Positions 8,323-17,274 of a stretch of DNA of 64,000 nt are shown here, piece after piece. The DNA is taken from the NCBI RefSeq assembly GCF_002078175.1, contig NZ_MWFK01000001.1, positions 62,001 to 126,000 of the forward strand, read 5' to 3'. The notes under the pieces were generated by a model. That model did no database searches. It was not told the origin of the DNA and saw only the letters and a program-made list of their open reading frames with translations. Every line of letters begins with the position of its first letter. Within the stretch, counting starts at the first letter, position 1. The translations under genes and the position numbers were made by a program. The stretch is from Streptomyces sp. M41(2017) (lineage in GTDB: Bacteria; Actinomycetota; Actinomycetes; Streptomycetales; Streptomycetaceae).

Positions 8323-9348
8323 TCACGCCTTCACCAGTCCTTGCGTCGCGTGCCCGCCGAGGGCGAGATAGACGTCCTCCAGGCTCGGTGTGGCCAGGGT
8401 GAAGTCGTCGAGGGCGGCGAACGCGGCGCCTCCGGTGACCGTGGCCACGGCCGCGCGGGCCTCCTCCGGCGCGAGCCGCAGCGTCCAGCGGCGGCCCGAC
8501 TCGACCGCGCGGTCGCGCAGGGCGGCGACCTCGGGGACATGCAGCGGGGCGCTCGTACGCCAGACGAGTTCCACCCGCACCTCGCCCGCGACGCGTTCCT
8601 TGAGCCCGGCCGGGGTGTCGCAAGCGATGACCCGCCCCTCGTCCATGACGGCGACCCGGTCGAGGACGGTCTCGGCCTCGATGACGTTGTGGGTGACGAG
8701 CAGGACCGTGGCGCCCTGGTCCACCCGGCGCCGGTCGACGGCGGCCCAGACGGCGCGCCGGGCGACAGGGTCCATGCCGGTGGTGGGCTCGTCGAGCACG
8801 AGCAGCGGGCGCCGCCCGACGAGCGCGGAGGCCAGGCAGGCAAGCCTGCGCTGTCCGCCGGACAGCTTCTTCAGGGGGCGGGAGGCGAGCGCGGTCAGGC
8901 CCAGCTCGTCGAGGACGGCGTCCCGCTCGGCCCGCGCCGTGCGCAGGTCGAGTCCGCGCAGCCGTCCGGTGGTCTCGGCGGCGAGGGAGACGGTCAGCTC
9001 GTCGAGGGCGGTGGACTCCTGCCCGAGGTAGGCGAGGATCCGAGCGGCCCGCTCAGGGTGGCGCACGATGTCGTGCCCGAGGATCTCGACGCTGCCGCTG
9101 TCGGGGCGCATCAGCCCGGTCAGCTGGCGGACCAGGGTGGACTTGCCGGCGCCGTTCGGTCCCAGGAGCCCGAAGATCTCACCGCGGCGGATGTCGAGGC
9201 GTACGTCGTCGGTGGCCCTGACCTCGGGCGTCGCCGGGGTGCCCCGACGGCCGCGGACGGCCGGGTAGGTCTTGGTCAGACCGCGCACGGCGCACACGAC
9301 ATCGCCCCTGTGCCCCATCCGGACCGCCTGTGCCGTGCGCGTACTCAC
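8323..9348 (-). CDS. ABC-2 transporter ATP-binding protein
   Basis: ATPase subunit of the exporter, 341 residues from the chosen GTG. Motifs in order: Walker A GPNGAGKST, Q-loop YLGQES, signature LSGGQRR, Walker B LLVLDEPTTGMDP and H-loop LVTHN, all intact. A C-terminal extension of about 110 residues (from TPAGLKERVAGEVRVELVW) is typical of DrrA-like subunits. A -10-like TACTCT (9362-9357) ends 8 bases before the GTG and no Shine-Dalgarno is visible, so a leaderless start is likely; an internal ATG 30 bases later is the alternative. The pair with the downstream permease forms the exporter. Confidence 0.92.
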   Translation of the reverse strand: MSTRTAQAVRMGHRGDVVCAVRGLTKTYPAVRGRRGTPATPEVRATDDVRLDIRRGEIFGLLGPNGAGKSTLVRQLTGLMRPDSGSVEILGHDIVRHPERAARILAYLGQESTALDELTVSLAAETTGRLRGLDLRTARAERDAVLDELGLTALASRPLKKLSGGQRRLACLASALVGRRPLLVLDEPTTGMDPVARRAVWAAVDRRRVDQGATVLLVTHNVIEAETVLDRVAVMDEGRVIACDTPAGLKERVAGEVRVELVWRTSAPLHVPEVAALRDRAVESGRRWTLRLAPEEARAAVATVTGGAAFAALDDFTLATPSLEDVYLALGGHATQGLVKA

Positions 9349-9446
9349 GAAGGACGAGAGTACGGGGTCCGATGCCCCGTTATGCGCCCGGGGCCGTTGC
9401 AGGACCCCCGAGAGGGCCCTCGCGCGCCCTCTCCGAAGGCTTGCGA

Positions 9447-10673
9447 TCACTCCCCTGCGGGCGCGTGCTCGGCGGTCGTGCGCACGTCGATCTCACGCCA
9501 GAAGCCGGCCCGGATCGCGTACCGGTCGTGCTCGTCGATCTGGTCGTCCTTGTGCGCGAGCAGGCCGAACCGGGCGGCGTAACGCAGCAGTTCGCCGTCG
9601 ACCCGGTGCGGGACGCGGGGGTACATCGCCGACAGCTTCTGCAGATGGCCCGCGTCGGTGAGACGCGCCATCCAGCGGCGGGCGAAGACCTGACCGACCT
9701 CGTACGGATCGCCGCCGACGGTGGTGATGTCCTCCTCGCGGTCCGCCCAGCGCTGCTCGGCCGAGGTGAGCTGCGCGAGGGTGGGCAGCGCGGCGGCCTC
9801 GGCCGGCTCCGCCACTCCCCCGGGCCGGTCGACCCAGCCCTTGTCCGAGGACCAGCGCAGGGTGGCGTTCGTGGGGTGCTGGGCGGCCTGGGTGCCCGGT
9901 CCGCGCAGCGCGGCCAGGTCCTTGGGGGTCGGCACGCCCTTGGGGGCGGGCACGCGCTCCTGGACGCCGTTCTGCGATTCGGCGGCCTGATGGTGCTCGG
10001 GCTCAGGCGCGGAGTGCTCGGCCGCCGCCGCGAGGGCCGACTCGGGGAGCGGCGCGGAGAGGATCGCGGCGATCTCCGGGCGCGGCACCGGCGGCGGCGC
10101 GCACACTCCGCCGAAGTCCTTCGCACGGACCGCCTTGGTGATCCACACACGGTCGAGGACCCGCCGCTCGTCCGCCTCGGCCACCAGGTCCTCGGACTGG
10201 TTGTAGTCACCGTCAGCGGCCTGCACGGCCCACAGGTGTACGGCGACGCCGTGCTCCTTGGCGGCCATCATGCCCGGCAGCAGATCCCCGTCGCCGGTCA
10301 CCAGGACCACGTCGGAGCAGGCGCGGTTGCGGGCCAGCTCGGTCAGTTCGGCGTGCATCGCGGCGTCCACGCCCTTCTGCGCCCAGCGTCCGTCGCTGCG
10401 GGTCAGCGCGCCCAGGCGCACGGTCACCCTGGGCATCACCCGCAATCTGCGGTGCTCCGGCTGCGGTACGCGGTCGGGGGCGCCGTCGAACCAGTAGATG
10501 CGCAGCAACGGCCGCTCGGTGTCGGACTCGGCGCGCTCGCGCAGGCCCTGGATGAGGGCGGCGTGGTCGACCGTGATCCGGGAGCGCGAGGGCTCCCCGG
10601 CGAGAAGGCTGGCAGCAGCCCCGAGCAGATACCCGGCGTCCACCAGGACGATGCAGCGGTCCACGCGGTCCAC
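9447..10673 (-). CDS. NYN-domain (PIN-like) protein, LabA/DUF88 type
   Basis: Putative metal-dependent RNase domain followed by a variable region. The first 170 residues carry the acidic positions expected of NYN/PIN folds: IVLVDAGYLLG, YWFDGAPD, KGVDAAMHAEL and VLVTGDGDLLPGM. A Pro/Ala/Glu-rich linker (about 205-290) leads to a C-terminal helical domain of about 120 residues (EQRWADREEDITTVGG to YAIRAGFWREIDV). Streptomyces have several such proteins; substrate unknown. ATG start. It ends about 100 bases upstream of the ABC ATPase start, in the same direction. Confidence 0.85.
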   Translation of the reverse strand: MDRVDRCIVLVDAGYLLGAAASLLAGEPSRSRITVDHAALIQGLRERAESDTERPLLRIYWFDGAPDRVPQPEHRRLRVMPRVTVRLGALTRSDGRWAQKGVDAAMHAELTELARNRACSDVVLVTGDGDLLPGMMAAKEHGVAVHLWAVQAADGDYNQSEDLVAEADERRVLDRVWITKAVRAKDFGGVCAPPPVPRPEIAAILSAPLPESALAAAAEHSAPEPEHHQAAESQNGVQERVPAPKGVPTPKDLAALRGPGTQAAQHPTNATLRWSSDKGWVDRPGGVAEPAEAAALPTLAQLTSAEQRWADREEDITTVGGDPYEVGQVFARRWMARLTDAGHLQKLSAMYPRVPHRVDGELLRYAARFGLLAHKDDQIDEHDRYAIRAGFWREIDVRTTAEHAPAGE

Positions 10674-10791
10674 CCTCTTTCCGGGAGGTTTGCTTCGGGC
10701 TTCCTTGGAGTCTGCCCGACCGTGCGGAGGTTAACGGCCGGAACTCGATCTTCGGCGTGGCGGATCGGGCGAGCACGTACCGACAGGGCTT

Positions 10792-10806
10792 ATTACGCAC
10801 GGTAAT
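10792..10806. promoter_or_regulatory. Inverted repeat ATTAC-N5-GTAAT between divergent genes
   Basis: ATTACGCACGGTAAT is a perfect 5-bp dyad in an AT-richer patch about 120 bases upstream of the NYN gene and 82 bases upstream of the 58-residue protein gene. It also overlaps the minus-strand hexamer TAGAAT (10810-10805), a fair -10 for the NYN gene. Could be a regulator site; evidence is limited to symmetry and location. Confidence 0.35.
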
Positions 10807-10888
10807 TCTACGAAATGCGCCACTTGCCAGCCTATGTGAATCTGGTCGCGGCCCTGGCCCCTACATCCCCCTCAGGAGGCTGATCACC

Positions 10889-11065
10889 ATGGCGAAGAAC
10901 AAGAACCGCAAGCAGGGCGGGCAGCAGGACCGCTCCTCGCAGGCCGAGCGTGCGCAGGAGCAGGCGCAGCGGTCGTCGACCGAAGCGCAGTCGCCGATAT
11001 CGCAGGCGCAGGGCAGCCCCGCCGATGTCGCCCGTAAGCATCAGAAGCGCTTCGGCCACAACTGA
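10889..11065 (+). CDS. 58-residue hydrophilic basic protein, function unknown
   Basis: MAKNKNRKQGGQQDRSSQ is the start of a very hydrophilic, Gln/Ser/Lys-rich protein ending in ARKHQKRFGHN. No hydrophobic core is visible, so it is probably disordered or a nucleic-acid or ribosome-associated protein. AGGAGG at 10874-10879 gives an excellent ribosome binding site 9 bases before the ATG, which makes the gene convincing despite its size. Stand-alone, divergent from the NYN gene, and closed by a strong bidirectional hairpin against dnaE. Confidence 0.85.
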   Translation: MAKNKNRKQGGQQDRSSQAERAQEQAQRSSTEAQSPISQAQGSPADVARKHQKRFGHN

Positions 11066-11137
11066 GGTCGCTGCGTGGGCCGTTGAGGTCCAGGGTCCGT
11101 GGCAAGACCCACCGGGTGATCGAGCCCGGGTATGACC

Positions 11138-11171
11138 CGAGGGGCGCATCCGCATGCGGATGCGCCCCTCG
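11138..11171. terminator. Perfect 34-bp palindrome, bidirectional terminator between the small basic protein gene and dnaE
   Basis: The 17-base half CGAGGGGCGCATCCGCA is followed directly by its exact reverse complement. It lies between two convergent genes (stops at 11065 and 11214), so it most likely ends both transcripts. The zero-length loop must open by a few pairs in RNA. Confidence 0.75.
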
Positions 11172-11213
11172 CGCAGGTCACTTGGTCCGGCCGCCGCGGG
11201 GGCCGGTGGGCGC

Positions 11214-14200
11214 TCAGCCCGCCAGGCAGGACGGGCCGAGCAGCACCTTCAGGTCGCCGAAGAGCGCCGGGTCGGGCTTCACCCGGTGCCGGTCGAGCCG
11301 CAGCACCGTGGTCTTGCGCGGGCCCTGGAGCTTGATGCGGACCTCGCTCTCGCCCTTGTGGTGGCTGAGGATCTCGCCGAGCCTGCTGACCATGGGCGGA
11401 GTGACCTTCAGCGCGGGGATGGTGAGGATCACGGGCGCGTTGGTCCCGGCGTTGGACAGGTCGGGGACCTGGAGTTCCATCGCGACCAGGCGCGGCACGT
11501 CCTCGCGCTTGTCGAGGCGTCCCTTGACGAAGACCACGGCGTCCTCGACGAGTTGGGTCGAGACCAGCTGGTAGGTCGCGGGGAAGAACATGCACTCGAT
11601 GGAACCGGCGAGGTCCTCGACGGTGGCGATCGCCCACGCGTTGCCCTGCTTGGTCATCTTGCGCTGGAGGCCCGAGATGATGCCGCCGATGGTCACCACC
11701 GCGCCGTCCCCGTGCTCGCCGCCGGTCAGCTGCGAGATGCCGGCGTCCGCCTTGTCCGACAGGACGTGCTCCAGGCCGAAGAGCGGGTGGTCGGAGACGT
11801 ACAGGCCGAGCATCTCCCGCTCCTGGGCGAGCAGATAGACCTTGTCCCACTCGTCGGTGGTGAACTCGACGTCGAGTCCGAAGCCGGGCTCACTGGTGGC
11901 CTCGTCGCCCATGCCGCCGAAGAGGTCGAACTGGCCCTCGGCCTCCTTGCGCTTGACCGCCACCACGTTGTCGATCATCGGCTCGAACTGCGCGGTGAGG
12001 CCCTTGCGGGTGTGCCCCATCGTGTCGAAGGCGCCCGCCTTGATCAGCGACTCCGTGGTGCGCTTGTTGCAGGCGACGGCCTCGACCTTGTCGAGGTAGT
12101 CGGGGAAGGAGCCGTACTTCCCCTTGGCCTTGCGGCTGCGGATGATCGACTCCACCACGTTCGTGCCGACGTTGCGGACGGCGGAGAGGCCGAAGAGGAT
12201 CACGTCGTCGCCCTGGGCGGCGAAGTTCTGCTCGGACTCGTTCACGTTGGGCGGCAGCACCTTGATGCCCATGCGCCGGCACTCGTTGAGGTAGACGGCC
12301 GACTTGTCCTTGTCGTCCTTGACCGAGGTGAGCAGCGCCGCCATGTACTCGGCGGGGTAGTTCGCCTTCAGGTAGCCGGTCCAGTACGAGACGAGTCCGT
12401 ACGCGGCGGAGTGCGCCTTGTTGAAGGCGTAGCCGGCGAAGGGGACCAGCACGTCCCACAGGGCCTGGATCGCCTCGTCGCTGTAGTTGTTCTCGCGGGC
12501 GCCCGCCTGGAAGAGGACGAAGTTCTTCGCCAGCTCGTCGGCCTTCTTCTTGCCCATCACGCGGCGCAGGATGTCGGCCTCGCCGAGCGAGTACCCGGCG
12601 ATGATCTGGGCGGCCTTCTGGACCTGCTCCTGGTAGACGATCAGGCCGTAGGTGACCGCGAGGACCTCCTGGAGCGGCTCCTCCAGCTCCTTGTGGATCG
12701 GCGTGATCTCCTGGCGGCCGTTCTTGCGCTCCGCGTAGTTGATGTGCGAGTTCATGCCCATCGGGCCCGGCCGGTAGAGGGCCGAGACGGCGGAGATGTC
12801 CTCGAAGTTGTCGGGCTGCATCTGGCGGAGCAGCGAGCGCATCGGACCGCCGTCGAACTGGAAGACACCGAGGGTGTCACCGCGGCAGAGCAGTTCGAAG
12901 GTCTTGGGATCGTCCAGCGGCAGGGCGAGCATCTCCAGGTCGATGCCCTTGTTGGCCTTCACCATCTTGATGGCGTCGTCCATGATCGTGAGGTTGCGCA
13001 GGCCGAGGAAGTCCATCTTCAGCAGGCCCAGCGACTCGCACTGGGGGTAGTCCCACTGCGTGATGGTCACGCCGTCGGTGTGCCGCACCCAGATCGGGGC
13101 GTGGTCGACGATGGGCTCGCTGGACATGATCACGCCGGCCGCGTGCACGCCCATCTGCCGGACCAGGCCCTCGACGCCCTTGGCGGTGTCGATGACCTTC
13201 TTGACGTCCGGCTCGTTCTCGTACATCGCGCGGATCTCGCCCGCCTCGCCGTACCGGGGGTGCGAGGAGTCGGTGATGCCGTTGAGGTCGATGCCCTTGC
13301 CGAGGACGTCGGCGGGCATCGCCTTGGTGAGCCGGTCGCCCATCGCGTACGGGTAGCCCAGCACGCGCGCGGAGTCCTTGATGGCGTTCTTCGCCTTGAT
13401 CTTGCCGTACGTGCCGATCATGGCGACCTTGTCGGCGCCGTACTTCTCGGTCACGTACCGGATCACCTCGACGCGCCGACGTTCGTCGAAGTCGATGTCG
13501 ACGTCGGGCATGGAGACGCGCTCGGGGTTCAGGAACCGCTCGAAGATCAGGCCGTGCGGGATCGGGTCGAGGTCGGTGATGCCCATGGCGTAGGCGACGA
13601 TCGAACCGGCCGCCGAGCCACGGCCCGGGCCCACCGCGATGCCCTGGTTCTTGGCCCACATGATGAAGTCGGCGACGACGAGGAAGTACCCCGGGAACCC
13701 CATCTGGATGATGACGTCCATCTCGTACTCGACCTGCTTCTGGCGGTCGTCGGGGACGCCGCCGGGGAAGCGCCGCTCCATGCCGAGCCGGACTTCCTCC
13801 TTGAACCACGTGATCTCGGTGAAGCCCTCGGGGATGTCGAACTTCGGCATGAGGTTCTTCGCCTCGAACATGCCGCTCGTGTCGATCTGCTCGGCGACCA
13901 GGAGGGTGTTGGCGCAGCCCTGCTGCCAGGCGTCCGAGGAGTCGACGGCGTACATCTCGTCCGTCGACTTCAGGTAGTAGCCGGTGCCGTCGAAGCGGAA
14001 GCGGTCCGGGTCGGAGAGGTTCTTGCCGGTCTGGATGCACAGCAGGGCGTCGTGCGCGGTCGCCTCGTGCGCGTACGTGTAGTGCGAGTCGTTCGTCACC
14101 AGGGGCGGGATGCCGAGCTTCCTGCCGATCTCCAGGAGCCCGTCACGGACCCGGCGCTCGATCTCGATGCCGTGGTCCATCAGCTCCAGGAAGTAGCGGT

Positions 14201-14753
14201 CCTTGCCGAAGATGTCCTGGTACTCGGCGGCCGACTTCAGGGCCTCGTCGAACTGGCCGAGGCGCAGCCGGGTCTGCAGCTCGCCGGAGGGGCAGCCGGT
14301 GGAGGCGATGAGTCCCTCGGACCACTGGGAGATCGTCTCCTTGTCCATCCGGGGCCACTTCTGGAGCCAGCCCTCGGCGTACGCGTCCGAGGAGAGCTTG
14401 AAGAGGTTGTGCAGGCCCGTCCGGTTCGCCGCCCAGATCGTCTTGTGCGTGTAACCACCCGAACCGGACACGTCGTCGCGCTTCTGGTGCGGCTGGCCCC
14501 ACTGGATCTTGCGCTTGTTGCGCCGGGACTCGGGCGCGACGTACGCCTCGATGCCGATGATCGGTGTGACGCCCGCCTTCTTGGCCGTGTGGAAGAAGTC
14601 GTAGGCCCCGTGCAGGTTGCCGTGGTCGCTCATCGCGATATGGGTCATGCCCATGTCGTTGCACGCGTCGAACATGTCCTTGAGCCGCGCGGCACCGTCC
14701 AGCAGCGAGTACTGGGTGTGGACGTGCAGGTGCGTGAACGGCGGCTTCGACAC
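11214..14753 (-). CDS. dnaE: DNA polymerase III alpha subunit
   Basis: Replicative polymerase catalytic subunit, 1179 residues. N-terminal PHP domain is intact (HLHVHTQYSLLDGA, SDHGNLHGAYDF), as in actinobacterial DnaE1 where it can proofread. Polymerase motifs include GPGRGSAAGSIVAYAMGITDLDP, PDVDIDFDE (catalytic aspartates) and GAFDTMGHTRKGLTAQFE in the helix-hairpin-helix region; an OB fold follows near VVTIGGIISGLQRKMTKQG. GTG at 14753 was chosen because GGAGG (14766-14762) sits 8 bases upstream; an ATG 15 bases further upstream overlaps that site. Monocistronic, convergent with the small gene before 11065. Confidence 0.97.
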   Translation of the reverse strand: MSKPPFTHLHVHTQYSLLDGAARLKDMFDACNDMGMTHIAMSDHGNLHGAYDFFHTAKKAGVTPIIGIEAYVAPESRRNKRKIQWGQPHQKRDDVSGSGGYTHKTIWAANRTGLHNLFKLSSDAYAEGWLQKWPRMDKETISQWSEGLIASTGCPSGELQTRLRLGQFDEALKSAAEYQDIFGKDRYFLELMDHGIEIERRVRDGLLEIGRKLGIPPLVTNDSHYTYAHEATAHDALLCIQTGKNLSDPDRFRFDGTGYYLKSTDEMYAVDSSDAWQQGCANTLLVAEQIDTSGMFEAKNLMPKFDIPEGFTEITWFKEEVRLGMERRFPGGVPDDRQKQVEYEMDVIIQMGFPGYFLVVADFIMWAKNQGIAVGPGRGSAAGSIVAYAMGITDLDPIPHGLIFERFLNPERVSMPDVDIDFDERRRVEVIRYVTEKYGADKVAMIGTYGKIKAKNAIKDSARVLGYPYAMGDRLTKAMPADVLGKGIDLNGITDSSHPRYGEAGEIRAMYENEPDVKKVIDTAKGVEGLVRQMGVHAAGVIMSSEPIVDHAPIWVRHTDGVTITQWDYPQCESLGLLKMDFLGLRNLTIMDDAIKMVKANKGIDLEMLALPLDDPKTFELLCRGDTLGVFQFDGGPMRSLLRQMQPDNFEDISAVSALYRPGPMGMNSHINYAERKNGRQEITPIHKELEEPLQEVLAVTYGLIVYQEQVQKAAQIIAGYSLGEADILRRVMGKKKADELAKNFVLFQAGARENNYSDEAIQALWDVLVPFAGYAFNKAHSAAYGLVSYWTGYLKANYPAEYMAALLTSVKDDKDKSAVYLNECRRMGIKVLPPNVNESEQNFAAQGDDVILFGLSAVRNVGTNVVESIIRSRKAKGKYGSFPDYLDKVEAVACNKRTTESLIKAGAFDTMGHTRKGLTAQFEPMIDNVVAVKRKEAEGQFDLFGGMGDEATSEPGFGLDVEFTTDEWDKVYLLAQEREMLGLYVSDHPLFGLEHVLSDKADAGISQLTGGEHGDGAVVTIGGIISGLQRKMTKQGNAWAIATVEDLAGSIECMFFPATYQLVSTQLVEDAVVFVKGRLDKREDVPRLVAMELQVPDLSNAGTNAPVILTIPALKVTPPMVSRLGEILSHHKGESEVRIKLQGPRKTTVLRLDRHRVKPDPALFGDLKVLLGPSCLAG

Positions 14754-15021
14754 GGTTGCGGCCTCCAAGAAGAACGATCGGCGACAGGCTGCGGACAGTC
14801 TGGGGGGTCAGCGTCGAAGTCTATGACGCCCGACTGACACTCCGCGGAGCATCACCCGTACCTTCAGGCGGGGCCCCGGGCCCGGGGGTGTGCGTTCGCC
14901 GCCGGAGGCCGGGCACTCCGGCGTATCTTCGTCCGTTGGAAGTGGACGGACACCCTTGTCCCGGGTGCGGCGCGTCCGCTCCCTCATGTCCCGCACCACC
15001 TGCACCAGGAGGCACCCAGCG

Positions 15022-16350
15022 ATGTCGGTCCCGCAGCTCAGCGACGAGCAACGCGGCGAGCAGATCCTCGCCGTATTCGACACCGCCTTCGGCGAGCTCC
15101 TGGCCGCCGACCCGGCCGCGTTCCGCGTGAAGTTCCGCAAGATGGCAGCGTCCGCCTTCGCCTTCTACCGGGGCACGGCCGGCCTGTTCTACCACGACCT
15201 CGAACAGGACAAGCGCGGCGGCCCGTACCTGGACGAGCGCACCTCGCGCGTGTGGATCCACGGCGACCTGCACGCGGAGAACTTCGGCACCTACATGGAC
15301 GCCCAGGGCCGCCTGATCTTCAACGTGAACGACTTCGACGAGGCCTACGTCGGCCCCTTCACCTGGGACCTCAAGCGCTTCGCCGCCTCCGTGGCCCTGA
15401 TCAGCTACGCGAAGGCGCTCAGCGACGACCAGATCACCGAGCTGGTCCGGATCTACGCGGGTGCCTACCGCGAGCGCATCCACGCCCTCGCGACGGGCGC
15501 CAAGAACGACGAGGTCCCCCCCTTCACGCTGGACACCGCCGACGGCCCGCTGCTGGGCGCGCTGCGTGTGGCCCGCTCCCTCACCCGCTTCGGACTGCTC
15601 GACTCGATGACCGAGATCCGTGACTTCGAGCGCCGCTTCGCCCCGGGCGGCGGCTCCATCGAGCTGGACGCGGCCACCCGCTACAAGGTCCTGGCCGCCT
15701 TCGACGGCTATCTGGAGACCCTCCCGGAGTCCTCGCTCACCCGCCCCGACTCCTACCGGGTGAAGGACGTCGTGGGCCGCCGCGGCATCGGCATCGGCTC
15801 GGCCGGCCTCCCGTCGTACAACATCCTCCTGGAGGGCAACAGCGACGCCCTGGAGAACGACGTGGTGATCTACATCAAGCAGGCCCAGACCCCGGCCGTC
15901 TCCCGGCACATCACGGACCCCGCGGTGCGCGGCTACTTCCAGCACGAGGGCCACCGCACGGTGATCTCGCAGCGTGCCCTCCAGGCGCACGCCGACCCGT
16001 GGCTCGGCTGGACCGAGCTGGACGGCGCGGGCCAGCTCGTCGCCGAGGTCTCGCCGTACGCGGTGGACCTCGACTGGAGCGACCTCGACGACCCCGAGGA
16101 GATCGCCTCGGTCGTCGCGGACCTCGGCCGGGCCACCGCGGCGATGCACGCGGCGGCGGACGACGACAGCGGCCACTCGGAGCTGGTCCCGTTCTCCACC
16201 GAGCGCGCCATCGACGCCGCGATCGCCGGTGACGAGGAGGGCTTCGCCGGTCTCCTGGTCGACTTCGCCCACAGCTACGGCTCCCGGGCGCGCACCGACC
16301 ACCAGATCTTCGTGGACCTGTTCCGCAACGGACGGATCCCGGGCCTGTAG
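15022..16350 (+). CDS. DUF2252 family protein
   Basis: A 442-residue protein of the DUF2252 family, which has a kinase-like (aminoglycoside phosphotransferase-like) fold by family resemblance. Seen: KFRKMAASAFAFYRGTAGLFYHDL, WIHGDLHAENFGTYMDAQGRLIFNVNDFDEAYVGPFTWDLKRFA (a catalytic-loop-like HGDLHxxNF with a DFD), and YIKQAQTPAVSRHI. Substrate is unknown. ATG start with AGGAGG at 15007-15012. Divergent from dnaE; the 267 bases between hold both promoters, of which I can point to none with confidence. Confidence 0.9.
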   Translation: MSVPQLSDEQRGEQILAVFDTAFGELLAADPAAFRVKFRKMAASAFAFYRGTAGLFYHDLEQDKRGGPYLDERTSRVWIHGDLHAENFGTYMDAQGRLIFNVNDFDEAYVGPFTWDLKRFAASVALISYAKALSDDQITELVRIYAGAYRERIHALATGAKNDEVPPFTLDTADGPLLGALRVARSLTRFGLLDSMTEIRDFERRFAPGGGSIELDAATRYKVLAAFDGYLETLPESSLTRPDSYRVKDVVGRRGIGIGSAGLPSYNILLEGNSDALENDVVIYIKQAQTPAVSRHITDPAVRGYFQHEGHRTVISQRALQAHADPWLGWTELDGAGQLVAEVSPYAVDLDWSDLDDPEEIASVVADLGRATAAMHAAADDDSGHSELVPFSTERAIDAAIAGDEEGFAGLLVDFAHSYGSRARTDHQIFVDLFRNGRIPGL

Positions 16351-16451
16351 CCCGGCGGGCCACGCGGGGTCTCCGCAGCACAACGCTCCCGTAACGCACA
16401 GGCACCCTTTAGGGGGCTCTTACGGCAGCGCGTGGGAGACTCTCCTCCGCT

Positions 16452-17138
16452 ATGGACATATCCGGGATCCAGCTCAGAGCCGTGCGCGCGGCGGTGTTCA
16501 CGGCTGTCGTCGTGACGCTGTCCGCCGCGTCGCACGTGCTGCTGTCCCGGGCCCCGCTGCCGCTGACGACCGTGGCCGCGATCGCCGCCGCCGTCTTCGC
16601 CGTCTCCTTCGCGCTGGCGGGCCGCGAGCGCGGCTTCGGCCGGATCGCGGCCCTGCTGATCCCGCTGGAGCTGGCCGCCGACACGGTCTTCACCACGGGC
16701 CAGCACGTCTGCTACGGCAGCGCGGGCGGCCCGGTCGCCGGTCCCCTGCGCGCCGTGGGCCTGGACGTCCTGTGCGGCGGCGGCAGCGTGGGCACGCCCC
16801 TCTCCCGGGTGACCGGCGGGGCGCCCGACCACGCCGGCGTCCTGCTCGCGCACGCCGACCCGGCCGCCGCCTGGCTGCTGCTCGGCGCGCACCTCGCCGT
16901 CGGCTTGCTGGCGGCCGCCTGGCTGCGGCGCGGCGAGCGCGCCCTGGACCAGCTCCTCCGCGCGGTGGCCGCCTCGACGTTCCGGCCGCTGCTGCTCGCG
17001 GTCGCCGCGGTGACCGTCCGGCTCGCCCCGGCCCGTCCGCTGCCGCGCGCCCCGCGCCGGACGACCGCCGCCCGCACCCTCCCGTTCGTGCACTCCCTGG
17101 GCCGACGCGGACCGCCCGTCGCCGCCGCTCTCGCCTGA
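16452..17138 (+). CDS. Polytopic membrane protein, function unknown
   Basis: 228 residues with about five hydrophobic segments (AVFTAVVVTLSAASHVLLS, LTTVAAIAAAVFAVSFALA, IAALLIPLELAADTVFTTG, AAAWLLLGAHLAVGLLAAAWL, PLLLAVAAVTVRLA). Two cysteines fall in or near the loop after the third helix (QHVCYG, DVLCGGG). The C-terminal 35 residues are basic and Pro-rich. I do not recognise the family. It precedes, in the same direction, a membrane-anchored DsbA-like protein by 136 bases, and the two may work together in extracytoplasmic redox or metal handling; that is only inferred from neighbourhood. Confidence 0.7.
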   Translation: MDISGIQLRAVRAAVFTAVVVTLSAASHVLLSRAPLPLTTVAAIAAAVFAVSFALAGRERGFGRIAALLIPLELAADTVFTTGQHVCYGSAGGPVAGPLRAVGLDVLCGGGSVGTPLSRVTGGAPDHAGVLLAHADPAAAWLLLGAHLAVGLLAAAWLRRGERALDQLLRAVAASTFRPLLLAVAAVTVRLAPARPLPRAPRRTTAARTLPFVHSLGRRGPPVAAALA

Positions 17139-17274
17139 GCGACCGCTCCCGAGGAACGCCTCCCGAGCGACGGCTCCCCGCAACCGCCCCGCGCCACGGC
17201 TCCCCCGGGCGCCGGCAGTCCCCCTCACGTATTCCGCGTACGACACGTGCGCGTCCCCCTTGGAGATCACCACT

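Noticed and set aside
11154..14837. A very long open frame (over 1200 codons) on the plus strand opposite dnaE
   Set aside because: It is a mirror of dnaE codon bias: the translation is low-complexity (Val/Leu/Gly/His/Asp) without domains, whereas the minus strand encodes a full DNA polymerase III alpha subunit.
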